From PBB1 sp040400875 (GTDB lineage Bacteria > Pseudomonadota > Gammaproteobacteria > Burkholderiales > Burkholderiaceae_C), in NCBI GenBank assembly GCA_040400875.1, contig JBBAPK010000002.1, forward strand, positions 62,001-126,000: a DNA stretch of 64,000 nt, in the 5' to 3' direction. Positions 10,276-19,104 of this stretch are shown one piece after another. Under the pieces are notes generated by a model, which saw only the letters and a program-made list of their open reading frames with translations, was not told where the DNA came from and ran no database searches. Numbering within the stretch: the first letter of the stretch is position 1; every line of letters starts with the position of its first letter. Made by a program: the position numbers and the translations under genes.

Positions 10276-11945
10276 CACTTGTCTCCGCTTTTCGGTGAGG
10301 GCTTGCCGCGGATCACCGATTCGGGGTGCCGCTCGAGGTAGTCAAACAGGATGCGCATGCTGGTCGAGGCGCGGGTGAATTCGCTCAGCGCGTCGCGCAA
10401 CTCCTGCTGCGCGGGCGCATCGGGGCTGAGCACGTTGGCATCTGCGTTGTTCATGCCGCGCTCGATGCTGACCAGCGCGCGCTGCATCGCGTCGAGATTG
10501 GCGTTGAGCGCTGGCAAGAGCTCCTCGTCGACCCGACCGATGATTTTTCCGGTGCCCACCAGCACCCTGTGGAACTCCTTGAGATCCAGATTCAGCGTGC
10601 GCCCGAGGTCTTCAATCGGCAGCTTGTCGATCTTGGCCAGCACGCTGGTCAGCTTGTCCTCGATTTGGACGTGGCTGCTTTTCACCACCGGCAACTCAGG
10701 CAAGTCGCGGCTCCAGTCGGTGCTCGCTTGGTCGGCATTTGGAAAGTATTCGAAGGCCACGTAGGTCTGTCCCGTGAGCAAGTTGCCGCTTCTGAGTTGC
10801 GCGCGAAGACCGCGCTCTTCGATCAAGCGCCGCAGCAGGCCGCCGCGGCGTTTGTCGTCGCCGCTCGTTTGAGTCTTCTGGCTCGCATCGGTATAAGACA
10901 GCCGGCCCTCCGGGTAGAAGGTGACCGTCACTCGCGGACGCACGTTCTTGCCTGACTTGTCGAGCTCAAGGTCGATTTCGGTGACCTCGCCCGCCGGCAG
11001 GCCCAAGAAAGTGACCGGCGCACCGACCGACAGGCCGCGCAGCGTCTCGCTGAAGTGGAGCACGTAGTGACGTGAACCGGCGATCGGCGCCTTCATGGCG
11101 GCCGGCCGGTCGCCGTACAGCACGAATTGCGCACCAGACGGTGCAACCGTGTCGCCCGGCGAGATGTTGGGCACATCGAAAGCGATGCCACCGACCAGTG
11201 CCGCGACGATGGACTCGGTTCGAATGCCGATGCCGTTTGCGTCCGTCGTGATGTCAACGCCCCCAGCATTCCAGAACCGGGAGCTGGTGATAACGTGCTT
11301 GTCATAGGGCGCATTGACAAAGACCCGGATCTCCACAGAAGCGCCGTCGTCTGCGATGGCGAATGACACGACCTGGCCCACAGGCACGCGGCGAAAGAAC
11401 ACTGGCGAGCCTTCGGACAGCGAACCCAGGTCATGGGATTTGAGGATGAACTCACGCCCCAGCTGGCCTGATATGAGCGGTGCCTTTTCCAGCCCGTTGA
11501 ATTCGTCTTGGGTTTGCTTCGAAGTCCCGGCTTCGAAGCCGATGTAGTTGCCCGACAGCAGGGTGTTCAGGCCCGAGATGCCGCTCAGGCTGATCGTGGG
11601 TCGTACCACCCAGAACTTCGCGTCTTCAACCAGCAGTGCGGCTGCGTGGCTGGTCATCTTGGCCGTGACGACCACCTGCGAATAGTCGTTTGACAGGTGA
11701 ACGTCAGTGACCTGACCGAGGTTCACGTCCTTGTACTTGATGAATGTCTTGCCGACTTCGATGCCGTCGGCGGCCTTGAACACGATCGTGATGGTCGGGC
11801 CTTCGCTCCTGATGCGGTGCACCGCGATGCTGAGAGCCACCAGCGCGGCCAGGATGGGGATGATCCAGACCATGGATACGCGGTGGCGCTTGGGCGCCAG
11901 CACCATCGCTTGAGGCAGTTCAGTGTTTGGTTCTGGTTCAGACAT
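10275..11945 (-). CDS. pqiB: Intermembrane transport protein PqiB (three MCE domains)
   Basis: 556 aa. One N-terminal transmembrane helix (about residues 22-41) anchors it in the inner membrane. Three MCE/MlaD domains follow, recognisable by their repeated cores (GQVTDVHL near 76, GQVVSFAI near 190, GEVTEIDL near 310), then a long C-terminal helix that in E. coli PqiB builds the needle crossing the periplasm. It carries phospholipids or other lipids between membranes. It overlaps the pqiA stop by 8 bp and the pqiC start by 1-4 bp. Length agrees with E. coli PqiB (546 aa). Confidence 0.94.
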   Translation of the reverse strand: MSEPEPNTELPQAMVLAPKRHRVSMVWIIPILAALVALSIAVHRIRSEGPTITIVFKAADGIEVGKTFIKYKDVNLGQVTDVHLSNDYSQVVVTAKMTSHAAALLVEDAKFWVVRPTISLSGISGLNTLLSGNYIGFEAGTSKQTQDEFNGLEKAPLISGQLGREFILKSHDLGSLSEGSPVFFRRVPVGQVVSFAIADDGASVEIRVFVNAPYDKHVITSSRFWNAGGVDITTDANGIGIRTESIVAALVGGIAFDVPNISPGDTVAPSGAQFVLYGDRPAAMKAPIAGSRHYVLHFSETLRGLSVGAPVTFLGLPAGEVTEIDLELDKSGKNVRPRVTVTFYPEGRLSYTDASQKTQTSGDDKRRGGLLRRLIEERGLRAQLRSGNLLTGQTYVAFEYFPNADQASTDWSRDLPELPVVKSSHVQIEDKLTSVLAKIDKLPIEDLGRTLNLDLKEFHRVLVGTGKIIGRVDEELLPALNANLDAMQRALVSIERGMNNADANVLSPDAPAQQELRDALSEFTRASTSMRILFDYLERHPESVIRGKPSPKSGDK

Positions 11946-13242
11946 GCAGCACCTGTTTGAAACGGCCCGCGTTCCAGATCAGTCGTGGATCAAAGGACCG
12001 CGCAGCGAACACTGTGAGTACCACCACAGACATGAACAGGGTAACTCCCGGGCCCGGTTCCACCGACATCAGCGGCTCTAGCTGCACGAGCGAGACGATG
12101 GACGCATCGACGAACACATCCAGCATCGACCAGCGCCCGACGAAGTCGACTGTTCGATACAGCCGGGTGCGGTCATGATTGTTCTTAACGGAGCCCAGCT
12201 GCACGGTGATCAGCAAATATGCCAGCACAACGATTTTTCCCAGCGGGACGATCACGCTCGCGACCAGAACGATCAAGGCAAGCGGCCAAGACCCCGATTG
12301 ATACAAGTAGGCCACGCCGCTGATGATCGTGTCTGACTGCGATGCTCCGAGAGACGTCGAGATGAGCACCGGCAGCGAATTGGCCGGGATGTAAAGAATG
12401 GCTGCCGCGATCAACAAGGCCCAGGTGACCTGGATCGATGCGTACGAGGCCTCGGTCAGTTCTGCACCGCAGCGAGGGCAGTGGCCGCGCTGCGCGTTGG
12501 GTGCGGGGCGCGAAAGGAGCCCGCAGCTCGTGCATGAGACCAGCCCGCATGGGGTTGATTCCTCGCCCGTGATCGACAGCGTGCCGCTTCGTTTGGCAAG
12601 GCCGGGCTCCATCGGCACAGGGTGCGTGCCGTCTGCCCAGACGACTCGTTGCCAGATCACGTGGCTGTCAAATGAAGAGCCCAGCGCGGCCAGCAGCACC
12701 ACGAGCACGCCCAAGGCGAGCAGTCCTGCCCCAGGCACCACCGTGGCAAATTGAGAAACCTTGATGAGCGCGACGAGCACGCCCAGCAGCATCACCTCGC
12801 TCATGGACCAAGGCTGCACCGACTCTGACATGCGCAGCAATCGACCGACCCACCGCGGGGCCGGCGGCCTTCTGGCCGCCAGCAGCATCAACAGCATGAA
12901 AGCGATGAACAGGCCAGGCGCCACGACCGCACAAAACGCGACGCTCACCGCTGCCAATTCGCTGCCATGCAGCCAGGTTTGCCTGGCCGCGCCGAGGATG
13001 GTCGTGGACGAGTCGAGCCCGGCCACCGACATTCCCATCAGCGGTGACAGGTTGGCGATCAGGAACACGACTGCCGCAGTGATGGCCAGCGCCAGCGGTC
13101 GGTCTATCGGATCCACCGGGTTTCTCGCGATGGTCATCTTGCATCGCGCACAAACCGCCTTGCCCCCTGGGGGAAGCAGCGGCACGCGCTGCTGCAACTC
13201 GCATTCGCGGCACGCCACGGTGTCCATCGCGACGCCGTTCAT
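11938..13242 (-). CDS. pqiA: PqiA family integral membrane protein
   Basis: 434 aa from ATG 13242, which overlaps the yacG stop in ATGA. There are two homologous halves, each with a zinc-ribbon-like cysteine set (CREC---CARC near residues 10-32; CTSC---CPRC near 230-250) followed by about four transmembrane helices, as in E. coli PqiA. PqiA is the inner-membrane component of the PqiABC lipid transport system. An in-frame extension to 13344 duplicates yacG coding sequence and was rejected. Confidence 0.92.
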   Translation of the reverse strand: MNGVAMDTVACRECELQQRVPLLPPGGKAVCARCKMTIARNPVDPIDRPLALAITAAVVFLIANLSPLMGMSVAGLDSSTTILGAARQTWLHGSELAAVSVAFCAVVAPGLFIAFMLLMLLAARRPPAPRWVGRLLRMSESVQPWSMSEVMLLGVLVALIKVSQFATVVPGAGLLALGVLVVLLAALGSSFDSHVIWQRVVWADGTHPVPMEPGLAKRSGTLSITGEESTPCGLVSCTSCGLLSRPAPNAQRGHCPRCGAELTEASYASIQVTWALLIAAAILYIPANSLPVLISTSLGASQSDTIISGVAYLYQSGSWPLALIVLVASVIVPLGKIVVLAYLLITVQLGSVKNNHDRTRLYRTVDFVGRWSMLDVFVDASIVSLVQLEPLMSVEPGPGVTLFMSVVVLTVFAARSFDPRLIWNAGRFKQVLHV

Positions 13243-13442
13243 CACGGCGGGTTCTCGGGGTCTTCGAGATCGGGCTTTGACTCGACCCGGTAGCTTTCGC
13301 TGGCCCAATGGTTGAAGTCGTTGTTCTTGCAGCGTGCGCTGCAAAAGGGTCTGCTGGGGTTGCTATCGGCGTAAAGGCTGTTGCCGCCGCACTTCGGGCA
13401 ACGCACTACGCGTTGGGGGACCTGCGAAGCGCTCACGAGCAC
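13242..13442 (-). CDS. yacG: DNA gyrase inhibitor YacG
   Basis: 66 aa if started at GTG 13442; a second GTG at 13436 overlaps the zapD stop in GTGA and is equally likely (64 aa). It is a tiny zinc-finger protein with the C-x2-C-x15-C-x3-C pattern (CPKCGG ... FCSARCK), and the acidic tail includes DLEDPENPP. E. coli YacG binds the GyrB C-terminus and blocks DNA binding by gyrase. The coaE-zapD-yacG order is the classic one. Confidence 0.93.
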   Translation of the reverse strand: MLVSASQVPQRVVRCPKCGGNSLYADSNPSRPFCSARCKNNDFNHWASESYRVESKPDLEDPENPP

Positions 13443-14188
13443 AAGGTCAACTCGAAGCTGCTGTCGCCTGTGTGGGCACGCAGCCGGCCATCAGAGTCCT
13501 GGCTCATCAGGCGCACCGACACCATCAGCCGATGCCCGGTGATCTCGGGAACCAGCTCCTGTTCGGTGCTGATTCGAACTCGCATGAGTTGATAGGTTCG
13601 ACCGGTCGGCAGGCTTTGCTGGAATTGACCACCGGGTGCGGACACGCGTTGCGCCACGCCCGAGTCACGCAGAAGGCCCAGCAGCACATTGAGCGCTTCT
13701 GCCAAAGGCAGCAGCAGGTCGATCCAGCGTGAAAGATCGGCACGGCGCCGCGACGGGTCGAATTGCTGCCAGGCGTAATAAGCCGGCAAATCGAACTCGC
13801 AGGTGCCACCGGGAATGCTGATGCGACTGCGGATGCTCATCAGCCATTCGTTGGACGTGAGCGCCTGACCCGTCTTGCCGGCGGAATTGTTCAACCCGTC
13901 ATGTGCGTGGTCGATCTTGTTGATCACGCTGTCGAGCGCGTCTTCAGAGATGGAAGGATTGCCGCGGTAACCGTTGAGGCGGGATTTCTGCCGTTCCAGA
14001 TCCTTGAGCAGATCGGATTTCAGATCGGCCCGCGAGGCCACTTCCATGATCTCGAAGATGGTGGCGATCGCGTAGTGATGGTCAACTGCGCCATCGCGTG
14101 GCGCCAACTGTCCCAGCCGGTCGAACAGGTGTTCGAGCCGAAGCATGGTTCGTATGCTTTCGTTGAACGGATGCTCGTAGAGAACCAA
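13433..14188 (-). CDS. zapD: Cell division protein ZapD
   Basis: 251 aa when started at TTG 14188, reading (M)VLYEHPFNESIRTML, which lines up with family members beginning M-I/V-LYE-PFNE. A purine-rich AAAGGCAG lies 6-7 nt upstream. ZapD cross-links FtsZ filaments in the Z-ring. The conserved block RLEHLF appears at about residues 15-20 and a helical domain with PAYYAWQQ near 140. An in-frame reading to 14248 adds 20 residues unlike the family. It follows coaE by 69 bp and overlaps yacG. Confidence 0.88.
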   Translation of the reverse strand: MVLYEHPFNESIRTMLRLEHLFDRLGQLAPRDGAVDHHYAIATIFEIMEVASRADLKSDLLKDLERQKSRLNGYRGNPSISEDALDSVINKIDHAHDGLNNSAGKTGQALTSNEWLMSIRSRISIPGGTCEFDLPAYYAWQQFDPSRRRADLSRWIDLLLPLAEALNVLLGLLRDSGVAQRVSAPGGQFQQSLPTGRTYQLMRVRISTEQELVPEITGHRLMVSVRLMSQDSDGRLRAHTGDSSFELTLCS

Positions 14189-14257
14189 GTGGCACTGCCT
14201 TTGACCAGAGAAAAGACTCACGCTCAGGTGAGAAATCACCCCAGCCAAAAGATTGTT

Positions 14258-14890
14258 TCACACGGCAGGTTGAAGCAAAGGCTGCCACGCCTTCCACAAG
14301 GCCTCAACTCGGCGAGCCAGATCGGCCTGGCTGATGCCGTCATTGACGACTACGTCGTGAGCGATCGAGTTTCGCCTTTCACGGGTGGCCTGCGCGGCCA
14401 TCACGGCTTTGACCGAGTCGGCAGTCCACCCTGATCGAGCCATGACGCGAGCGACTTGCGTTGATTCGCTGCAGTCGACCACCAGCACCCTGTGCACCGA
14501 GTCCCGCCAGTGACCTGACTCGACCAGCAACGGGATGTCGAAAACGATGACCGCAGTGTCGGTTGCGGCGGCGGCTTCGCGCTGCGCTTCGGCCGAAATC
14601 ATCGGGTGCAAGATCGCTTCAAGCTTGCTGCGAGCTGTGCCATCGGCAAAGGCCAGTCGGCGCATCTGATCGCGGTCCAGGCCGCCATCGGGCCCGATGA
14701 CGCCCTCGCCGAAAGCCTCGCGCAGTGCCGGCATCGCGGCGCCGCCGGCTTGGGTCAGACCGCGAGAAATCCCATCGGTGTCAACCACCTTGGCACCATG
14801 ACCGGCCAGCAAACGCGCCACCGTGCTCTTGCCGCTGCCGATGCCGCCGGTCAGACCGATGCGCAATGGCGGCGGGGAGACGAGTTTCAT
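14258..14890 (-). CDS. coaE: Dephospho-CoA kinase CoaE
   Basis: 210 aa from ATG 14890. Catalyses the last step of coenzyme A synthesis, the ATP-dependent phosphorylation of the 3'-hydroxyl of dephospho-CoA. The P-loop GLTGGIGSGKST begins about residue 12; the VVDTDGISR motif follows near 35; a lid segment and a Walker-B-like VFDIPLLVESG are in place. A TTG two codons upstream is an unlikely alternative. Placed between pilD and zapD on the same strand. Confidence 0.96.
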   Translation of the reverse strand: MKLVSPPPLRIGLTGGIGSGKSTVARLLAGHGAKVVDTDGISRGLTQAGGAAMPALREAFGEGVIGPDGGLDRDQMRRLAFADGTARSKLEAILHPMISAEAQREAAAATDTAVIVFDIPLLVESGHWRDSVHRVLVVDCSESTQVARVMARSGWTADSVKAVMAAQATRERRNSIAHDVVVNDGISQADLARRVEALWKAWQPLLQPAV

Positions 14891-14934
14891 GCTCAAGCGT
14901 GCCGAAAGTGCAACTCAGTGTGAGCGCGTTGGCA

Positions 14935-15786
14935 TCAAGCCCAACCCAGCCAGCCCAGCACACGCACCGGACCCAGCAGCAAGACCGCCAGACCCGAGCC
15001 CGCCAGGAAGGGTCCGAAGGGCACATAGCGGCCTTCGCGCAGAGAGCTGTTGAGTTTCATGGCGATGCCGACCACCGCGCCGAAAATAGAGGCGCCCAGC
15101 ACCACCGGCAGCACCATCGAAGCACCGAGCCATGCGCCCAGGGCTGCCAGCAATTTGAAGTCTCCGTAGCCCATGCCTTCCTTGCCCGTGGCGAGCTTGA
15201 AAAGCCAGTAAACACTCCACAGCGAAAGGTACCCAGCCACAGCACCCCACACAGCCGATGACAGCGAGGTCGTCAGCCCCAGCGCGGCTGCGACCAGACC
15301 ACCCCAAAGCAGCGGCAGCGTCAACCCATCGGGCAGCAAGGTGGTGTCCCAGTCGATGCCGGCAAGCGCGACCAGCACCGCCGCGAAAGCGCACCAAAGC
15401 AAGGTCGTGGGTTGGGCGCCGAACCGCCAGGCCAGCGCCGCGAAGATCGCTGCCGTGAGCACTTCAAAGAAGGGGTAGCGCGCGGAAATCGGCGTCTTGC
15501 ATGCCGAGCACTTGCCGCGCAGCCACAGGTAGCTCAACACCGGAATGTTTTCGTACCAGGCGATGGCGTGGCCACACGAGGGGCAGCGCGAGCGCGGGGC
15601 AGAAAGCGTCATTTCGGGCGGCAAGTCCACCTTCATGCCAAGCATGTCGGCACACTCAGCCTTCCAGCTTCTGTCGAGCATCTGCGGAAGGCGGTGGATC
15701 ACCACATTCAGGAAGCTGCCTATGCACAGGCCGAGCAACGCCAGCGCCCAAGGCGTGAGCATCACCTCGACGAAAGAAAGGTCCAT
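14935..15786 (-). CDS. pilD: Type IV prepilin peptidase / N-methyltransferase PilD
   Basis: 283 aa from ATG 15786. Polytopic inner-membrane aspartyl protease that cleaves type IV pilin and type II secretion pseudopilin leaders and methylates the new N-terminus. The cytoplasmic zinc site is present as CPSC (about 72-75) and CSAC (about 97-100). The catalytic aspartates are in DWDTTLLPD (about 147-155) and GYGDFKLLAALGAW (about 213). About eight transmembrane segments. It follows pilC by 10 bp. Confidence 0.96.
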   Translation of the reverse strand: MDLSFVEVMLTPWALALLGLCIGSFLNVVIHRLPQMLDRSWKAECADMLGMKVDLPPEMTLSAPRSRCPSCGHAIAWYENIPVLSYLWLRGKCSACKTPISARYPFFEVLTAAIFAALAWRFGAQPTTLLWCAFAAVLVALAGIDWDTTLLPDGLTLPLLWGGLVAAALGLTTSLSSAVWGAVAGYLSLWSVYWLFKLATGKEGMGYGDFKLLAALGAWLGASMVLPVVLGASIFGAVVGIAMKLNSSLREGRYVPFGPFLAGSGLAVLLLGPVRVLGWLGWA

Positions 15787-15796
15787 GCCGGGTGGG

Positions 15797-17017
15797 TCAG
15801 ACGACTTGGCCAATCTTGAAGATCGGCAAATACATCGACACCACAATGCCGCCGATCACGGTGCCCAGGATGACGATGATGAAGGGCTCCATCAGGCTCG
15901 ACAGGCCCTTGACGGCTTCGTCGACCTCGTCCTCGTAGAACTCGGCGGCCTTGCCCAGCATCTGGTCGAGAGATCCCGACTCTTCACCAATGGAGCACAT
16001 CTGCAGGACCATGTTGGGAAAGACGCCGGTCGTCTGCATTGACGTGGTGAGAGACGAGCCGGTCGACACGTCTTTCTGGATGGCCACCGTGGCTTCTGCG
16101 AAGACTGCATTGCCTGAAGCGCCACCGACGGAATCGAGGGCTTCGACCAAGGGCACGCCCGCGGCGAACATGGTCGACAGCGTGCGTGTCCAGCGGGCGA
16201 TGGCCGACTTGTTGACCAGATCGCCAAAGACGGGCACACGCAGCAACAAGCGGTCCATCGTCTTTTGCATTTTTTCCGAGCGCTTCCATGACTCAAGAAA
16301 AAAGTAGACGCCGCCGCCCAAGAAGCCAAAGATGGCCCACCAGTAACTGACGAAAAACTCCGACATCGCGATGACGATCAAGGTGGGCGCTGGCAAATCT
16401 GCACCGAACGATGTGAAGACATCCTTGAAGGCCGGGATCACGAAGATCATGATCACAGTCACCACCACAAACGCTGTGACCAGCACGGCGACCGGATAGA
16501 TCAACGCAGACTTGATCTTGTTCTTGATGGCCATCGTTTTTTCTTGATAGACCGCCAGACGGTCCAGCAACGCTTCAAGAATGCCGCCTGCCTCGCCAGC
16601 TTCGACAAGGTTGCAATAAAGCGCATCGAAATAAAGCGGGTGCTTGCGAAACGCCGAGGAAAGGCTGGAGCCGGTTTCCACATCGGAGCGTACGTCGGTC
16701 AGCAGTTTGGTCAGCCTTGGATTGGGGCTGCCGCGAGCCACGATGTCGAAGGACTGAATTAATGGAACTCCGGCTCGCATCATGGTCGACAGCTGTCGCG
16801 TGAATACGGCGATGTCCTTTTGCTTGATGGCGCGCCCGCCGCTGGTACGGCGCTTCTTGATCTTGGTGATCAGGACGCCTTGACGACGCAGGCTGGCGCT
16901 GACCATGGCCTCTCCGCCAGCGCGCATCTCTCCACGCACGAGCTTGCCGTTCTTGTCTTTGCCTTCGTACTCAAAAACGACATCTCTGCCGCTTTTTGCG
17001 GCCGCTGCAGTCGCCAT
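15797..17017 (-). CDS. pilC: Type IV pilus inner-membrane platform protein PilC
   Basis: 406 aa with two T2SSF domains (about residues 72-195 and 275-398), each beginning with an FTRQLSTMMRAGVPL-like or WTRTLSTMFAAGVPL-like segment, and three transmembrane helices. PilC is the platform on which the PilB ATPase acts to assemble pilin. ATG 17017 gives the usual N-terminal KxxFxYEGKDxxGK region. Located 65 bp downstream of pilB and 10 bp upstream of pilD. Confidence 0.97.
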   Translation of the reverse strand: MATAAAAKSGRDVVFEYEGKDKNGKLVRGEMRAGGEAMVSASLRRQGVLITKIKKRRTSGGRAIKQKDIAVFTRQLSTMMRAGVPLIQSFDIVARGSPNPRLTKLLTDVRSDVETGSSLSSAFRKHPLYFDALYCNLVEAGEAGGILEALLDRLAVYQEKTMAIKNKIKSALIYPVAVLVTAFVVVTVIMIFVIPAFKDVFTSFGADLPAPTLIVIAMSEFFVSYWWAIFGFLGGGVYFFLESWKRSEKMQKTMDRLLLRVPVFGDLVNKSAIARWTRTLSTMFAAGVPLVEALDSVGGASGNAVFAEATVAIQKDVSTGSSLTTSMQTTGVFPNMVLQMCSIGEESGSLDQMLGKAAEFYEDEVDEAVKGLSSLMEPFIIVILGTVIGGIVVSMYLPIFKIGQVV

Positions 17018-17082
17018 GGTGCCTCCGGGTAACGTCCCACCTGCCGTGTTATCGGCCGGGCGACGTTTTTATTCAGTTCGAA

Positions 17083-18822
17083 TCAATTGTTCGTGATCGC
17101 GATCACTTCTTCGACAGAGGTGACGCCCGCACGAACTTTCACCAGCGCCGACTGGCGCAAATCGCGAACGCCCTCGCGCTGGGCCTGGACCGCGATGTCC
17201 ACCGCGGTCCCTTGCGCGAGGATGATGCGCTGGATTTCCTCGGTCACTGGCATCACCTGATAGACGCCCACACGGCCGCGGTATCCGTTGCTGCACGCCG
17301 AGCAACCGACGGCCCGAAACGGCTTCCACGAGCCATTCAACTCGCTGGCCTCGAAACCGACCTTGAGCATGGCTTCGAGGGGGTAATCAGCGGGCACCTT
17401 GCAACTCTCGCAAAGCTTTCGCGCCAGGCGCTGAGCGGTGATCAGCAGCACGCTCGATGCAATGTTGAATGGCGCCACGCCCATGTTCAGCATGCGCGTT
17501 AGCGTGGTGGGCGCATCATTGGTGTGCAGTGTCGACATCACCATGTGACCCGTCTGGGCCGCCTTGATCGCGATGTCAGCCGTTTCAAGGTCGCGGATCT
17601 CGCCCACCATGATCACATCCGGGTCCTGCCGCAGGAAAGACTTCAGCGCCACCGCGAATGTCATTCCCGCGCGGTCGTTGACGTTGACCTGATTGATGCC
17701 GGGCAGGTTGATTTCTGCCGGGTCTTCCACGGTGGAGATGTTCACGCCTGGCTGATTCAGTATGTTCAGGCAGGTGTAAAGCGACACGGTTTTTCCTGAA
17801 CCGGTGGGCCCGGTCACCAGCACCATGCCATACGGACGCTGAATGCACTGCATCAAGCGATCGCGCTCAATTTTTTCGTACCCCAGCGCTTCAATGCCCA
17901 GCTTGGCACTCGACGCATCAAGGATTCGGATCACGATCTTTTCGCCGAAAAGCGTCGGCAATGTGCTGACCCGGAAATCGATGGACTTGTTGCCGAATTT
18001 GAGTTTCATTCGGCCGTCTTGGGGAACGCGCTTTTCAGAGATGTCGAGCCGCGAAATCACCTTAATGCGCGAAGACAGCTTGTCCTTGATCGCAATGGGC
18101 GGCTGAGTGATCTCGCGCAGTTCGCCATCGATGCGAAAGCGAACGCGGTAGTGGTACTCGTAGGGCTCGAAGTGAAGATCGGACGCACGCGCATTGATGG
18201 CATCAATGAGCATTTTTTGAAGGAAGCGCACGACAGGCGCATCCTCGACCTCGGCGGTGGGTTCAGAAGCCTGCTGGTCGGTTGCCTCTTCGGTGACGTC
18301 GAATTCGAAATCGCCCGACGCCATCGACTCAAGCGTTTCTGTCGCGCTCGCACCGCTGCCCTCGAGCAACTTTGACAACTTGTCATGCTCGACGATGACC
18401 CACTCGGGCGTCAGTTGGGTCGCGAACTTGATGCGCTCGACTGCTTCTTGGTCGGTGGGGTCGGCGCCGCCAATGAAAAGCCGATTCCCACGCTTGCCCA
18501 AAACCACCACTTGGAACTGCGCCGAGAACTTTCCGTCGATGACGTGTCGGGGCAGCCGCTCCGGGTCGACAGCGTTGAGGTCCAGCAAAGGAAGCGCCAA
18601 TGCGGTCGACAGGGTATGTGCCAAGTCGACTGGAGATACCGCGCCCGACTTGATCAGCTCGGCCACAAAGCCCGTTCGCTTGTCTGCGGCAGACTTCACC
18701 AGCCCTGCGGCAGATTGTTCGCTGAGCTTGCCGGCATGCACAAGCACACGTGCAACGCCAGACAGTGCTGACTGAGATGTCTCGGCGATCGTGTCGGCCG
18801 TTGGCTGCCCGTAATCAGCCAC
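17083..18822 (-). CDS. pilB: Type IV pilus assembly ATPase PilB
   Basis: About 579 aa from a GTG at 18822 (reading MADYGQPTADT). An N-terminal T2SSE/MshEN domain is followed by a hexameric ATPase core with Walker A GPTGSGKT, Asp box and Walker B DPDVIMVGEIRD, a His box (STLHTNDAPTT) and a C-terminal tetracysteine zinc motif (CESC...CSAC). It powers pilus extension. The start is uncertain: the frame remains open to 18921 but those extra residues look non-coding, and no clear ribosome-binding site distinguishes the candidates. First gene of pilB-pilC-pilD. Confidence 0.94.
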   Translation of the reverse strand: MADYGQPTADTIAETSQSALSGVARVLVHAGKLSEQSAAGLVKSAADKRTGFVAELIKSGAVSPVDLAHTLSTALALPLLDLNAVDPERLPRHVIDGKFSAQFQVVVLGKRGNRLFIGGADPTDQEAVERIKFATQLTPEWVIVEHDKLSKLLEGSGASATETLESMASGDFEFDVTEEATDQQASEPTAEVEDAPVVRFLQKMLIDAINARASDLHFEPYEYHYRVRFRIDGELREITQPPIAIKDKLSSRIKVISRLDISEKRVPQDGRMKLKFGNKSIDFRVSTLPTLFGEKIVIRILDASSAKLGIEALGYEKIERDRLMQCIQRPYGMVLVTGPTGSGKTVSLYTCLNILNQPGVNISTVEDPAEINLPGINQVNVNDRAGMTFAVALKSFLRQDPDVIMVGEIRDLETADIAIKAAQTGHMVMSTLHTNDAPTTLTRMLNMGVAPFNIASSVLLITAQRLARKLCESCKVPADYPLEAMLKVGFEASELNGSWKPFRAVGCSACSNGYRGRVGVYQVMPVTEEIQRIILAQGTAVDIAVQAQREGVRDLRQSALVKVRAGVTSVEEVIAITNN

Positions 18823-18993
18823 GGCGCGTGCGCGTGAAAGCGGGAAACCCGTCCCACGGTGCGGTGATCCCGATCCATACCAGGGTGCCGGTGCGCTGAC
18901 CTTGCGCGAGCCCGCAAACACAGCTGACGGGAGGCCTGAGACCGAATTTTTTTAAGGGCTGGGCGGGCATCAAACTCGACCTTTATCGGCGGG

Positions 18994-19067
18994 TCGGGGT
19001 GAGCGGATTCGAACCCCCGGCCTCTACGTCCCGAACGTAGCGATCTACCAGACTAAGCTACACCGCA
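18994..19067 (-). tRNA. tRNA-Pro (anticodon CGG), with mismatched stems
   Basis: The anticodon arm CTACG-TTCGGGA-CGTAG is perfect and gives CGG, decoding CCG. The T-loop TTCGAAT and the D-loop with GG are normal, but mismatches appear at 3-70 (C-C) in the acceptor, 11-24 (C-T) in the D stem and 51-63 (G-G) in the T stem, plus a U-G pair at 1-72. CCA is not encoded (ACCC follows). It may still work or may be degenerate; see the separate finding. Confidence 0.8.
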
Positions 19068-19104
19068 GCTTCAAATCGACGATCACGATTCAAGCTTGAA
19101 CGGC

